Assembly (NCBI GenBank): GCA_040755395.1
Contig: JBFMAX010000001.1
Coordinates: forward strand, 1-64,000
Direction: 5' to 3'
Source of the DNA: Nitrospirota bacterium
Lineage (GTDB): Bacteria > Nitrospirota > Nitrospiria > Nitrospirales > Nitrospiraceae
Length of the DNA: 64,000 nucleotides
Both the position numbers and the translations under genes were made by a program. Each line of letters opens with the position of its first letter. Positions within the stretch are counted from its first letter, which is position 1. A model generated the notes under the pieces. It searched no databases. It was given only the letters and a program-made list of their open reading frames with translations, and had not been told where the DNA came from. Shown here piece by piece: positions 34,095-43,263 of this stretch.

Positions 34095-34754
34095 ATGTCG
34101 CAGTACAGCCGAGGTCCCGACGAGCAGCCCGTGACGCTCCCCGGCCCCGGTGTCCGGCTGGAAGGTGTCCTGGCGGTTCCACCGCGCCCCGTCGGTGTCG
34201 TGGCCTTCGCCCATGGGAGCGGAAGCGGCCGATTCAGCCCCCGCAACAATTTCGTCGCCCGGAAGCTCCAGGACGGCGGCCTCGCCACGTTGCTCATCGA
34301 TCTGCTCGACGAACGGGAAGCGGACGATCGCCGCAAGGTCTTCGACATCGATCTGCTGGCCGATCGGCTTCTACTGGCGAAGGCCTGGCTGGCGGAACGG
34401 CCGGAGACCCGGACCCTCCGCCTGGGCTATTTCGGCGCCAGCACCGGCGCCGGCGCGGCGCTGCAGGCCGCCGCGCGTGACCCTTCATCCGTCGGCGCCA
34501 TCGTTTCCCGCGGCGGGAGGCCGGATTTGGCCGAACGCTATCTGCCCGCGGTGACCGCACCGACCCTCTTGATCGTGGGAGGTCACGACACCCCGGTGAT
34601 CGAGATGAACCAGAACGCATTTCGGCGCCTCACATGCCCGAAAGAGCTGGTTATTGTGCCGGGCGCCGGCCACCTGTTCGAAGAACCCGGCGCCTTGGAA
34701 CAGGTCGCGGACCACGCGCAGCGCTGGTTCCTCCGGCACTTCATTCACACGTAG
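34095..34754 (+). CDS. alpha/beta hydrolase (dienelactone hydrolase-like)
   Basis: 219 residues. FAHGSGSGRFSPRN carries the oxyanion region, GASTGAG the nucleophile elbow (serine), GGHDTPVIE the acid and GAGHLFEEPG the histidine. This is the common small hydrolase set found next to UspA or phosphoribosyltransferase genes. The substrate is unknown. It lies 22 bases after the MgtE-like gene on the same strand. Confidence 0.85.
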   Translation: MSQYSRGPDEQPVTLPGPGVRLEGVLAVPPRPVGVVAFAHGSGSGRFSPRNNFVARKLQDGGLATLLIDLLDEREADDRRKVFDIDLLADRLLLAKAWLAERPETRTLRLGYFGASTGAGAALQAAARDPSSVGAIVSRGGRPDLAERYLPAVTAPTLLIVGGHDTPVIEMNQNAFRRLTCPKELVIVPGAGHLFEEPGALEQVADHAQRWFLRHFIHT

Positions 34755-34938
34755 GGAATCGCGAGCGCACGCTCGTCGGATGCGCAAGACCGGAGTCTGG
34801 GTCATACTCTGCTTATGGAAGGTCAATTGTTATTGGTCACCGGTCATTCGCGAAGAGCCCCGTATGGCTCCCGAGATCTCCGTGCGTCCGGCCGATAACC
34901 ATTGACGAATCGCCAATGACCAGAAAATGGAGGAGGCC

Positions 34939-35802
34939 ATGCGGATCTTACTGGCTGTGGACGGATCGGATAATTCGTACGAAGCCCTTCGGGCGCTGGC
35001 CCATCTGACTCGAGCCGAACAACTCATCCTGCTTCACGCCCTGGACGTTCCTCAGCCGACCTACCCGATGATGATGCCGGAGGTCGCCCGCGACATTTAT
35101 ACGACCGTGGAGAAGGAGATGCGGGAAGACGGCGAGCGGCTGCTGGACCGGATGGCGTCGTTGCTTCCGATGAACGTCGGTCCGGCAACGAAACGGATCG
35201 AGGTCGGCACGCCGTCCGAGGTCATCGTCAATGTCGCCCGGGAAACGGGGACGGACTTGATCCTCATGGGCGCCCGCGGCGTGGGTCCGATCAAGGAACG
35301 GCTCTTCGGCAGCGTGTCTCACCGCGTCCTGACCCACGCTTCCTGCGCGACCCTGATCGTCACCGGACCCGTTCGGAGCATCAAGCAGATTCTGCTGCCT
35401 CTGCAGGGGCCCGACGATGCCGAGGCTGCGATCCGGTTCTTGACCATGACACCGTTTCGAGAGCCGGTCGACCTGATGCTCGTCACGGTTCTCCCCTTCG
35501 CCCAACCTCTGTGGCCGGCGGGTATCTCCGTGACGGAGGCCATGAAAGAACAGGTGTTGCAGAGCGCACGGGCGTTCCTCGATGACGTCGCCGGGAAGCT
35601 GACCGGGTTGGGGTACCGCGCCCGGGGCGCGACGCTGCTCGGCGCCGCCGCCCCCATGATCCTGCATGAGGCCTCGAAGCTGAATCCGGACCTGATCCTG
35701 ATGGGCTCCCGCGGACGCGGAGGTCTCACCCGCTTCGTGCTCGGCAGCACGTCTCATGCAGTGATGCACCAAGCCCCCTGCCCGGTGCTGGTGTTTCATT
35801 GA
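34939..35802 (+). CDS. tandem UspA universal stress protein
   Basis: 287 residues from the ATG at 34939 (MRILLAVDGSDNS), directly after GGAGGAGG. Two domains each end in the ATP-binding pattern: LMGARGVGPIKERLFGSVS and LMGSRGRGGLTRFVLGSTS. It is the fourth UspA gene within 15 kb. The ATG at 34927 is in frame but overlaps the ribosome site. Confidence 0.92.
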   Translation: MRILLAVDGSDNSYEALRALAHLTRAEQLILLHALDVPQPTYPMMMPEVARDIYTTVEKEMREDGERLLDRMASLLPMNVGPATKRIEVGTPSEVIVNVARETGTDLILMGARGVGPIKERLFGSVSHRVLTHASCATLIVTGPVRSIKQILLPLQGPDDAEAAIRFLTMTPFREPVDLMLVTVLPFAQPLWPAGISVTEAMKEQVLQSARAFLDDVAGKLTGLGYRARGATLLGAAAPMILHEASKLNPDLILMGSRGRGGLTRFVLGSTSHAVMHQAPCPVLVFH

Positions 35803-35928
35803 CGAAAGGCCACGTAGGTAGTACTCTCTGGTTCAGTCAAGCCGCAAGCCGCCCGATGCCGCCTCAAACCGTTGCAGGCCTCGTTCGGTCTTGAGGCCGG
35901 TCACGGACCCGGTCGTTGAGATATCGAA

Positions 35929-36999
35929 ATGAGCATCTTAATCGTGGATGATTCGCCGGACGAACTACGCTTGCTCAGTTCGCTCCTGGAGAAGGCGGGG
36001 TACCGATCGATTCTCACCGCCATTTCCGCAGAAGATGCCTTTCGAACACTGGGGGTTGACGGCTCTGAATCCTCCCCGACAGCGGTCGATCTGGTTCTGA
36101 TGGATATCGTGATGCCGCAAACGGACGGGCTCGAGGCCTGCCGGCGGATCAGAGCGCACCATCGACTCCACGACCTCCCCATCATCGTGATTACGGTCAA
36201 GAGCGACCCCGGTGACCTGCGCGCCGCGTTCACGGCAGGGGCCACGGACTTCATCCGCAAACCGGTCAACGAGGTGGAGCTGGTCGCCCGCGTGAGCGCC
36301 GCCCTCACGTTGAGAGAAGAACGGGAATGCCGCAGGGAGAGAGAGGAACAACTCGTCGGCCGTACCAAAGAGCTGGAACGCGCTCTCCAAGAAGTGAAGG
36401 TTCTCCGAGGCCTTATTCCGATCTGCAGCAACTGCAAGGGTGTGCGAAATGAACAAGGCTATTGGCAGCACATCGAAGAGTACATTCGTGATCATTCAGA
36501 GGCGGAATTTACCCATGGCTTGTGCGAGACCTGCATGGCCGAGCGGCGCGCTCAAGACCGCGTTGAACGGACGAAGCAAGACGAGGCGGATTCGTCTCCT
36601 GCGGTCTCGGTCACCGGAATAGACAAGCCCGGTCAAAGCGAAGTGCGCGATGTTGAGTCGGTATCATCTGAGGCGGCAGGAGATTGGGCGCGGGCCAGGA
36701 AAGCTCGACGCGTGAAAATACAGTGTCGGCTCCTTTTCTCTGCGGAGAATATTTCGTCGGGGGAAGCTCGTGTCCTGGACCTCTCCACCTCGGGTTGCAA
36801 AGCGGAATCCCTCACGCCGGTGAGAAAGGGAATGGAACTGGCAGTGAAGCTCTTTCTCCCGGATCACGAGTGGGAACTCAAAATTGAACGGGCGGTGGTC
36901 CGATGGATCGAAGGGAAGACGTTCGGCTTGGAGTTTCTCGGCATACGCCCTGCCCAGCGCGAACGGATTCGACTCCTTCTGGCGAGAAGCGAGAAATAA
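35929..36999 (+). CDS. REC-zinc motif-PilZ response regulator
   Basis: 356 residues. Receiver domain at 1-125 with the acidic pair in IVDDSPDE, the phospho-acceptor in LMDIVMP and the lysine in FIRKPVN. A coiled coil (about 130-160) leads into LIPICSNCKGVRNEQGYW and HGLCETCMAE, a four-Cys motif common in such regulators. A C-terminal PilZ domain (about 255-350) has RKARR and LDLSTSGCKAES, the c-di-GMP-binding pattern. It would join phosphorelay and c-di-GMP signals. No kinase is adjacent. Confidence 0.88.
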   Translation: MSILIVDDSPDELRLLSSLLEKAGYRSILTAISAEDAFRTLGVDGSESSPTAVDLVLMDIVMPQTDGLEACRRIRAHHRLHDLPIIVITVKSDPGDLRAAFTAGATDFIRKPVNEVELVARVSAALTLREERECRREREEQLVGRTKELERALQEVKVLRGLIPICSNCKGVRNEQGYWQHIEEYIRDHSEAEFTHGLCETCMAERRAQDRVERTKQDEADSSPAVSVTGIDKPGQSEVRDVESVSSEAAGDWARARKARRVKIQCRLLFSAENISSGEARVLDLSTSGCKAESLTPVRKGMELAVKLFLPDHEWELKIERAVVRWIEGKTFGLEFLGIRPAQRERIRLLLARSEK

Positions 37000-37116
37000 T
37001 TGCCGCCCATTTGGCATCCGGTAAAGCCGTGCAGGCCTCTCTACGCATCGATCAGATGGAAACACGGGCCATCAGTTTCTACTCGGCCTTCGAAGCCTCG
37101 CACAGGGGTCCGAACT

Positions 37117-37650
37117 TCACAGGAACCGTTGCTTGACGATCGTGAGAACCCGCTCGGCTGCTTCTGCCGGCGTCGCCTTTGTCGTGTCGATCCGAAGGTC
37201 AGGCTTCAGGGGCTCTTCGTAAGGAACCTGGAGACCTGGCACCGTCGCGGACTCCCCGCGCTGTCCCTTCCGGTAGGTGCCTTTTTTGTCCCGCGCCATG
37301 CACACCTCCAGCGGGCATTCGACGGCGATTTCGAGAAAGCGCGGGATCAGGCCTCGCGCCGAGTCCCGATAGGCCCGCCGGCCGGCGGTGGCGTCGAAGA
37401 TCACGGTGACGCCGTGTTCGACGAGCCGGGAGCCCGTGAAGGCCAGCGCGCGATAGAACAGGTCGCGCTCCTCCGGCGAATAAGTTGGCTCGGGCGTCAG
37501 CACGCGCCTGACCTCGTCCGACTCCAACACGTCCACGCGCAACCCCAACGCCTCCAGCTTCGGACGCAGCGCCGCGACGATCGTGCTCTTCCCCGAGGCC
37601 GGAAGGCCGGTGATCCAGACGGCGAAGGCCTCCTTTGAAAATGCCGTCAT
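37117..37650 (-). CDS. cysC: adenylylsulfate kinase-like protein
   Basis: 177 residues with Walker A GLPASGKST, the APS-kinase region IFDATAGRRAYRDSARG and the lid GTYRKGQRG. APS kinases make PAPS from APS and ATP; the P-loop GLPASGKST differs slightly from the usual GLSGSGKST, so a related nucleotide-linked kinase is possible. No sulfate-assimilation genes are adjacent. The ATG lies inside a heptad array and has no ribosome site of the usual kind. Confidence 0.82.
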   Translation of the reverse strand: MTAFSKEAFAVWITGLPASGKSTIVAALRPKLEALGLRVDVLESDEVRRVLTPEPTYSPEERDLFYRALAFTGSRLVEHGVTVIFDATAGRRAYRDSARGLIPRFLEIAVECPLEVCMARDKKGTYRKGQRGESATVPGLQVPYEEPLKPDLRIDTTKATPAEAAERVLTIVKQRFL

Positions 37651-37679
37651 TCGTCAATCGTCATTCGTCAATCGTGAAA
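37645..37679. repeat. 7-base-period array over the cysC start (array 11)
   Basis: CGTCATT and CGTCAAT alternate twice, followed by CGTGAAA: five heptads, four of them nearly perfect. The first unit contains the cysC start codon. Confidence 0.75.
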
Positions 37680-37730
37680 ACGGGAACAGGCACCGCTTTG
37701 TCTTATCTCGCCTCTCGCCCACCCATGATT

Positions 37731-38615
37731 TTAGATCCGCTTGCTCCACTTCGCGAACCGGTCCGCCAACAGGACCCCGTTCGTCTTCAGCCCTTCGGTC
37801 TGAATGGTTTTCCGAACCGCTTCGATCCGGCTGGAGAAGTTCGGGTGAGTCTTGAAGAACGCGCGGTCGTCCCCCTTGAGGTCGCGCAGCCGGGTCAGCA
37901 GCGTCACGTAGGCGAGTGGATCGTAGCCGACCCGGGCCGCAAACACGTCCCCCCGTTGATCCGCCTCGGTCTCCTTGCTCTGGTCCAGCCCTTCGTCCAA
38001 CAGTTTTTTCACGGCTCCGTCGATCAGGTTCTTGAACGCCGCCGGGTTCTGATTGGCGTAGGCGAGTCCGGCTTCAGTGATCCCGGCGATCTGCTTGCTC
38101 CTCTGGATCACCTGCAAAATGTGCTTCTCGGTCACATGGGCGATTTCGTGGCCGAGCACCGCCGCCAGTTCCGCCTCGTTCCGCACCTGCTTGAGCAAGC
38201 CTTTCGTGACGAAGATATAACCCGCCGGCGCGGCGAAGGCGTTGATCGACTCGTGGTTCAGGATCGCGAAGCGATAGGGAATGTCGGGCCGGTCGCAGGT
38301 GTTGGCGACCGCCCGGCCGACGAGATTGACGTAGCGCGTGAGGGCCGGATCCTCGACGACCCCGCCGTATCGGGCCACCACCTGCAGCGCGATGGCCTGA
38401 CCGATGGAGGATTCCTCCTCATAGCCGATCGGGAGCAACCCGGCGACCAAGGTCCCGGTCCCGCGGATCACCCCGGCGAGCCGCTCATTGCCGGATTGCC
38501 GCGCGACATCTTCGGCCGCCCGCTGCACTTCGGCGCACCCGCCGAGCGTTGTAACGAAAGCCAGTATGCCCATAACGGCAGTTCCCCAGAATCCCTTGGC
38601 CCACCCACGCATCAT
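37731..38615 (-). CDS. M48-family metalloprotease lipoprotein
   Basis: About 294 residues from MMRGWAKGFWG, with a lipoprotein signal ending LGGC. The zinc site is VLGHEIAHVTEKH (HExxH), and the third ligand is probably the Glu of KETEADQRG. It acts in the envelope like BepA/YggG-type proteases that maintain outer-membrane proteins. The frame is open upstream to 38792, but that part is a repeat-rich, hairpin-forming stretch and unlikely to be coding. Confidence 0.88.
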   Translation of the reverse strand: MMRGWAKGFWGTAVMGILAFVTTLGGCAEVQRAAEDVARQSGNERLAGVIRGTGTLVAGLLPIGYEEESSIGQAIALQVVARYGGVVEDPALTRYVNLVGRAVANTCDRPDIPYRFAILNHESINAFAAPAGYIFVTKGLLKQVRNEAELAAVLGHEIAHVTEKHILQVIQRSKQIAGITEAGLAYANQNPAAFKNLIDGAVKKLLDEGLDQSKETEADQRGDVFAARVGYDPLAYVTLLTRLRDLKGDDRAFFKTHPNFSSRIEAVRKTIQTEGLKTNGVLLADRFAKWSKRI

Positions 38616-38770
38616 GAAAATGCGGGTGGCGCCGACCTGGGCGCCCATCCGCCCGGAGCGGGGCCCCCACACCGGGCGGGGTGCGAGGACGGATGGCGGG
38701 TACCCACGCGAGTGGGTGGTGAACCGGGTGCCCTTTGGGCGGCGAGCGGGCGACAGGACCTGCATTTTCA
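38601..38770. repeat. hairpin-rich intergenic element with inverted ends
   Basis: The two ends, TGAAAATGCGGGT at 38614 and its near-inverse ACCTGCATTTTCA ending at 38770, match at 12 of 13 positions. Inside are ACCCAC/GTGGGT and further G/C-rich inverted repeats. No target duplication is visible. It may be a second kind of short mobile element or a regulatory leader. Confidence 0.4.
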
Positions 38771-38781
38771 GAACAGAGATC

Positions 38782-39291
38782 TTATTTCGCATACTCGCCG
38801 AGCCCTCCTTCCTTCAGAAATTCTTCGACCTCCTGATCCGGAATCTGATACGCGGTCATGCGATCGACCGTGTCGCGGTCTTTTGGGGAAATCCCCGCGC
38901 GATCGGCGTAGCCTTCGGAGACCTTGTCCAATCCGCGTGCGCCGGCCGACGCGGTCACCGCCGACGTCTCGCTCCCGCGCATGCTGCGCCCGAGCTGCGC
39001 CAGCCCGCTGTCGCCGCCGCTGGGCTTGGTCTTGCTGGTCTTGCCGGCGTAGATCCAGCCCTGCGCGCCGCTCTCGGTCTTGACCTGCAACCAGCTTCCT
39101 TCCTTTTTCACCACCTCCAACTGATCCCCGTATCGCAGGTTGGCCACTACCTGATCCAGCGATGTCTTGCCGGACCGAAGTTGCGCCGTCCTGGCTTGCA
39201 CATAGACGGTTTCAGCGAAGGCGGCGGTTACACAGACCAATGCCGCGCCGACGATCAGCCCTTGCAGCGTCCACCCTCTCCGTCGTGTCAC
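38782..39291 (-). CDS. secreted SH3-domain protein
   Basis: 169 residues from the GTG at 39291, after an excellent GGAGGAGGAG site; the in-frame ATG further upstream lacks one. A signal peptide ends near AAFAET. A bacterial SH3 domain follows (VYVQARTAQLRSGKTSL, GDQLEVVKKEGSWLQVKTES, GWIYAGK), and a helical C-terminal region. Such domains bind peptidoglycan. It lies upstream of the M48 protease on the same strand, so the two may cooperate in envelope maintenance. Confidence 0.85.
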   Translation of the reverse strand: MTRRRGWTLQGLIVGAALVCVTAAFAETVYVQARTAQLRSGKTSLDQVVANLRYGDQLEVVKKEGSWLQVKTESGAQGWIYAGKTSKTKPSGGDSGLAQLGRSMRGSETSAVTASAGARGLDKVSEGYADRAGISPKDRDTVDRMTAYQIPDQEVEEFLKEGGLGEYAK

Positions 39292-39368
39292 GATCTCCTC
39301 CTCCTTTTGAACCGGCTTTCCAATCGAGTCTATTGCCCCTCGCCGCTCGCCCCGCGCCGCCCTGACCA

Positions 39369-41507
39369 TTACTTCGATTTCAGTTCATACACTCCGTCCC
39401 AATCCGGCGGCGGAGGAGCCGTCAGATACGCAGCCGCCCGCTCGCGATAGACTTTCGACGGCCCGTCCGACGGGTCCAGCGCCAGCGCCGCCTCGAATCG
39501 CTGCTTGGCCGCGGCGAAGTCCCGCCGCTTGTAGGCCGCCAGGCCTTCGAGATACATGTCCGCCACTTTTTTCCGTTCGACCGACAGTCCTCCTTTGCGC
39601 CCCAGCAATTCGTACACCGTCACCGGTTCTTTCTTGCCCTTCACCCTGAGCAGATCCACCTCGCGCGCCTCGATATCCTTCTGGGCCAATTCGTAGGTCC
39701 GCGGCCCCAACAGAATCAGCGTATCGTAAAACTTGTTCGCCCCTTCCAGCCGCGAGGCGAGATTCACGCTGTCGCCCATCACGGTGTATTCGAGTCGCTC
39801 CGGCGACCCCATGTTACCGACGACCAGCGGCCCCGAGTTGATGCCGATCCGCGCCACGATCTCCGGATAGCCCTCCGCTGTCCACGCGTCGCGCAGCCGC
39901 GCCAATTCCGCCTGACTGTCCAGCGCCGCATAGCAGGCCTGCGTCGCGTGATTCGGATCGCCCAACGGGGCGCCGAAGATCGCCATGATGCCGTCGCCCA
40001 AGTACTTGTTCACGTTGCCCCGGTGCCGGCGGATGATGTCGGTCATGGCCGACAGATAGCGGTTGAGCAACTCGACCAGTTCTTCCGGCTGCAGTCGCTC
40101 GGAAATCGTGGTGAATCCCGCGACGTCCGAAAAGAAGACGGTGAGTTCTTTTTTTTCCCCGCCGAGCTTGATGCGCTCGGGGTTGCGCATGATCTCTTCG
40201 ACCACTTCCCTGGACATGTACTTGTCGAACGCGGCCCGCAGTTGGCGCCGCTGCCGTCCCTCGATCAGATATTCCACGGTCGCCGCGACGCCGAAGGAGA
40301 CGGCCAGCGCGCCCTCCGGAAACACCAACTCGATCCACAGCCCGTGCGACGCGAAGGCATGGACAGCGAGGGCGTAGTAGGCCGCCGCCAGTGCCGCGAC
40401 GAGCCCGATTTTCAGGACCTGCTGCCGGATCAGCATGAAGCTCCAGGCCGTCGCCTGGCATAGCGCCAGCGTCGCGACAACAAACATCCAGTACGGCGCC
40501 TGCCGCATGAACTGTGACCGCAGGATGTTGTCCAGCGCGGCCATATGGATCAGCACCCCAGGCGTGAACGGTGACAGGGGCGTCACGCGCAATTCGTACG
40601 TGCCGGCCGCGGTCGTGGCGACGAACACGATTTTGTCCTTGAAGACCGCCGGATCGAGCAGCGGTCGCTCTCCCTTCTGAAGCTGCGCAAAGGACTGGAG
40701 CACGGCGCCGGCCGAATAGGACGGATAGGTCCTCTGCTCCAGCGTCCCATGCCAATCGATCAACATGGCGCCCTGGGAGGTCAGCGGCACCGACGTGGCT
40801 CCCATCCGGATCACGCCCGGCTCCAACGACACCTGATCCGCGCCCAGGAGGTACCGAGCCGCAGCCGCAGCGATATGGGGGAGGTGGTGACCCTGGGCAG
40901 CGGCCACAAGCGGAATGCGGCGCGTCGTCCCGTCGGAATCAGGCGTCAAGTTGATGAACCCGAGACCCCGTGCGGCCTCGGCGAGCGGCTGGATCGGCAA
41001 CTTCACGCCGGGATAGGTCGCCAGCGGCGGAGTTGCCTCATCCGCCCGCACATCGACCGGCACGCCGGCCTTGGCCAACAGCTCCGGCGCGACGTCTTGC
41101 GACTCCCCCTGGAACAGAACCGGCAGGAACACGTTGCCGGCCGCCTGCACCTCGTCGGCGAACACCTGATCGAACTCTTCGGCGTTATCGTCCGGTTCCA
41201 AGAACAGGATATCGAAGACGACCGCCTTGGCTCCCGCATCGCGCAGAAACCGTACCAGGTACCCATGCCGGTCGCGCGGCCAGGGCCAGCGGCCGAACGC
41301 TTCCAAACTGGCTTCGTCCACGGCGACCAACACGATGTCTCGACCGGATTTGGAGGGATCGGCGTAGATCCGGAAGCGATGGTCGAGCGCTTTGAGCTCC
41401 GCGATCTCGAGCCAGCCGGTCCGATGCAGCATCAGCGCTAGAACACAGACCGACAGTCCCACGGCGGTCGCGATCAACGCTTTCTTGGCCGACTTGGATA
41501 GTTCCAT
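39369..41507 (-). CDS. CHASE2-adenylate/guanylate cyclase with C-terminal TPR
   Basis: 712 residues: an N-terminal helix, an extracytoplasmic CHASE2 sensor (about 35-330; DIVLVAVDEASLEAFGRWPW), three membrane helices (about 335-415), then a class III cyclase with metal aspartates in FFSDVAGFT and YLGDGIMAIFG and the base-contact region YTVMGDSVNLASRLEG. A short TPR-like tail (YLEGLAAYKRRDFAAAKQRF) ends it. It makes a cyclic nucleotide, most likely cAMP, in response to an unknown periplasmic signal. Confidence 0.9.
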   Translation of the reverse strand: MELSKSAKKALIATAVGLSVCVLALMLHRTGWLEIAELKALDHRFRIYADPSKSGRDIVLVAVDEASLEAFGRWPWPRDRHGYLVRFLRDAGAKAVVFDILFLEPDDNAEEFDQVFADEVQAAGNVFLPVLFQGESQDVAPELLAKAGVPVDVRADEATPPLATYPGVKLPIQPLAEAARGLGFINLTPDSDGTTRRIPLVAAAQGHHLPHIAAAAARYLLGADQVSLEPGVIRMGATSVPLTSQGAMLIDWHGTLEQRTYPSYSAGAVLQSFAQLQKGERPLLDPAVFKDKIVFVATTAAGTYELRVTPLSPFTPGVLIHMAALDNILRSQFMRQAPYWMFVVATLALCQATAWSFMLIRQQVLKIGLVAALAAAYYALAVHAFASHGLWIELVFPEGALAVSFGVAATVEYLIEGRQRRQLRAAFDKYMSREVVEEIMRNPERIKLGGEKKELTVFFSDVAGFTTISERLQPEELVELLNRYLSAMTDIIRRHRGNVNKYLGDGIMAIFGAPLGDPNHATQACYAALDSQAELARLRDAWTAEGYPEIVARIGINSGPLVVGNMGSPERLEYTVMGDSVNLASRLEGANKFYDTLILLGPRTYELAQKDIEAREVDLLRVKGKKEPVTVYELLGRKGGLSVERKKVADMYLEGLAAYKRRDFAAAKQRFEAALALDPSDGPSKVYRERAAAYLTAPPPPDWDGVYELKSK

Positions 41508-41640
41508 CAACCTTGGTTGGGACGGATATGGAAGCGCTCCCGCGTCGCCGTCCGCGGCTTGGTGAGGACTCTATCGCGCTCTCGGAAGCGGGCATTCGCC
41601 GGGAGGGAGATCCGCCGGAGAACGTGCGGCCCGACTGCCG

Positions 41641-43263
41641 TCAAGGCACGTCCTGGGCGCAGCGGAACCCGAGGGTCGGCCCCCAGTAGGTCATCTCGTC
41701 CCAGCTCCGGTAGCTGGCGCGCAGCTCGAGCGGCCGCTCGTTCCAGTCCCCTCCCCGCAACACGCGGAAGGAACCGCGGAGCGGCCCTTGCGGGTCGCGG
41801 GCGGGCGACATCTGGTAGAAGTCCTCGGCATACCAGTCCTTCACCCATTCCCACACGCTGCCGACGAGATCATGGACTCCGTAGGGCGACACGGTGGCCG
41901 CCTGGCTGCCGATCTTTTCCGTGCTGTTTGCGCCGGCTTTGATCTCGCCGTTCTTGGGACGGCCCTTGATCACGTCCTCGCTGTTGCCCCAGGGATAACG
42001 CCGCCCGTCCGTCCCGCGCGCGGCCTTTTCCCATTCGGCCTCGGTGGGCAGGCGTTTGCCGCGCCACTCGCAATAGGCCCGTGCCTGCGTCCAGGTGACG
42101 CTGGTGACCGGATGCTGCGCCCGTTCGGGATCGTCGAAGGCCTGCCGATCTTTGGGCGGCGTACAGCCTCCTCCATCGACGCACTGACGATACTGCGTAT
42201 TGGTGACCTCGTACTTGTCCAGCCAGTACGAGCTCAGATACACCCGGTGCATCGGCCGCATGTCCGGCAGGCCGTCCTCCGCGCCCATCAAGAACTCGCC
42301 GGCCGGAACCAGCACCATGCCCTCCGGCGGGGTAATCCCTTGCTGGACCAGCTTGCGCAACTCTTCCTGTTGCACCGCTTGCAATTGTTGATTGACTTTG
42401 GCGATCTGGGCCTCGTCGTCGTCCGCCGACGGCTGATCCGGAGCGGGCGCCGGGTGACCCCGCGGCGCCGGCGCGGGAGTCTTGCCGGTCTTCGGCGCTC
42501 CGCCCGACGGCTGATTGATCGTCTGTCCCGCCGGAGGCGACTCCGCGACCCGCACCGTCTCGATCCTGACCGAGGCCCTCATCAAGTCGTGAACCAGGTC
42601 GGCCTCGTCGCCTTTCGCCTTGGGCTCTTTGCCGCCCTTGCCGATCGACGTAAAGTCGAAGTCCGGAATGTTCGCCAACAGCGGCGTCGCATAGCTGATC
42701 GGCACGGCGAAGGCCATCCCTTCCGGCACGATGCCGGAGGGATGGCTGAATTTGGTCGTCACGATGCCGATCACCTCGCCCCGGCGATTGAACACCGGGC
42801 CGCCGCTGTTGCCTGGATTGACCGCCGCATCGACCTGAAACACCCGCTGCACGCCCTTCGTGCGGACGGCCGCCACGCGTCCGCGGGTGACGGACACTTC
42901 CCGCAGACCGAACGGAAATCCGACCGCGATGACTTCCTGATCCAGCCGCACCGCCCCGGCATAACCTAAGGCTGCTTCGGACAGCCCCACGGTTTCGATT
43001 TTGAGCAAGGCCAGATCATGCTCCGGATCGGCGCTGATGAGGATGGCCGGCGCGCGGAACTCGCCCGGCGTCACGACCACGATCCGCCGCGCGTTCGAGA
43101 CGACGTGATGCGCGGTCAGGATATACCCGTCCGTGTGCACGATGACGCCGCTGCCGGCCGGTTTTTCCGCCGGAAGAGCGGGACGTTCGGCCGCCCCGAT
43201 GAGCCGGGCTCCGCCCGCGATCGCCAGCGTCGCCGTCAGTGTCAGCAATGCCGTCCGTTTCAT
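41641..43263 (-). CDS. trypsin-like protease fused to FGE-sulfatase (formylglycine-type) domain
   Basis: 540 residues with a signal peptide (about 1-25). A DegP-like S1C protease covers about 35-205: ILTAHHVV (His), DPEHDLALLK (Asp), NPGNSGGP (Ser). A Pro/Ala-rich linker precedes an FGE/SUMF1 domain (about 315-538; LVPAGEFLMGAEDG, LDKYEVTN, RLPTEAEWEKAARG, LRGGDW). No PDZ domain is present. Whether the FGE domain is catalytic or only a binding fold is unclear, since the key cysteine pair is not evident. It is coupled by ATGA to the upstream haem-domain gene. Confidence 0.88.
   Translation of the reverse strand: MKRTALLTLTATLAIAGGARLIGAAERPALPAEKPAGSGVIVHTDGYILTAHHVVSNARRIVVVTPGEFRAPAILISADPEHDLALLKIETVGLSEAALGYAGAVRLDQEVIAVGFPFGLREVSVTRGRVAAVRTKGVQRVFQVDAAVNPGNSGGPVFNRRGEVIGIVTTKFSHPSGIVPEGMAFAVPISYATPLLANIPDFDFTSIGKGGKEPKAKGDEADLVHDLMRASVRIETVRVAESPPAGQTINQPSGGAPKTGKTPAPAPRGHPAPAPDQPSADDDEAQIAKVNQQLQAVQQEELRKLVQQGITPPEGMVLVPAGEFLMGAEDGLPDMRPMHRVYLSSYWLDKYEVTNTQYRQCVDGGGCTPPKDRQAFDDPERAQHPVTSVTWTQARAYCEWRGKRLPTEAEWEKAARGTDGRRYPWGNSEDVIKGRPKNGEIKAGANSTEKIGSQAATVSPYGVHDLVGSVWEWVKDWYAEDFYQMSPARDPQGPLRGSFRVLRGGDWNERPLELRASYRSWDEMTYWGPTLGFRCAQDVP

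Noticed and set aside
37731-38792. Start of the M48 protease at 38792
   Set aside because: The added 59 residues come from a hairpin-rich stretch and would precede a normal lipoprotein signal.
38488-39450. Plus-strand frame across the M48 and SH3 genes
   Set aside because: Antisense to two genes with clear domains and signals.
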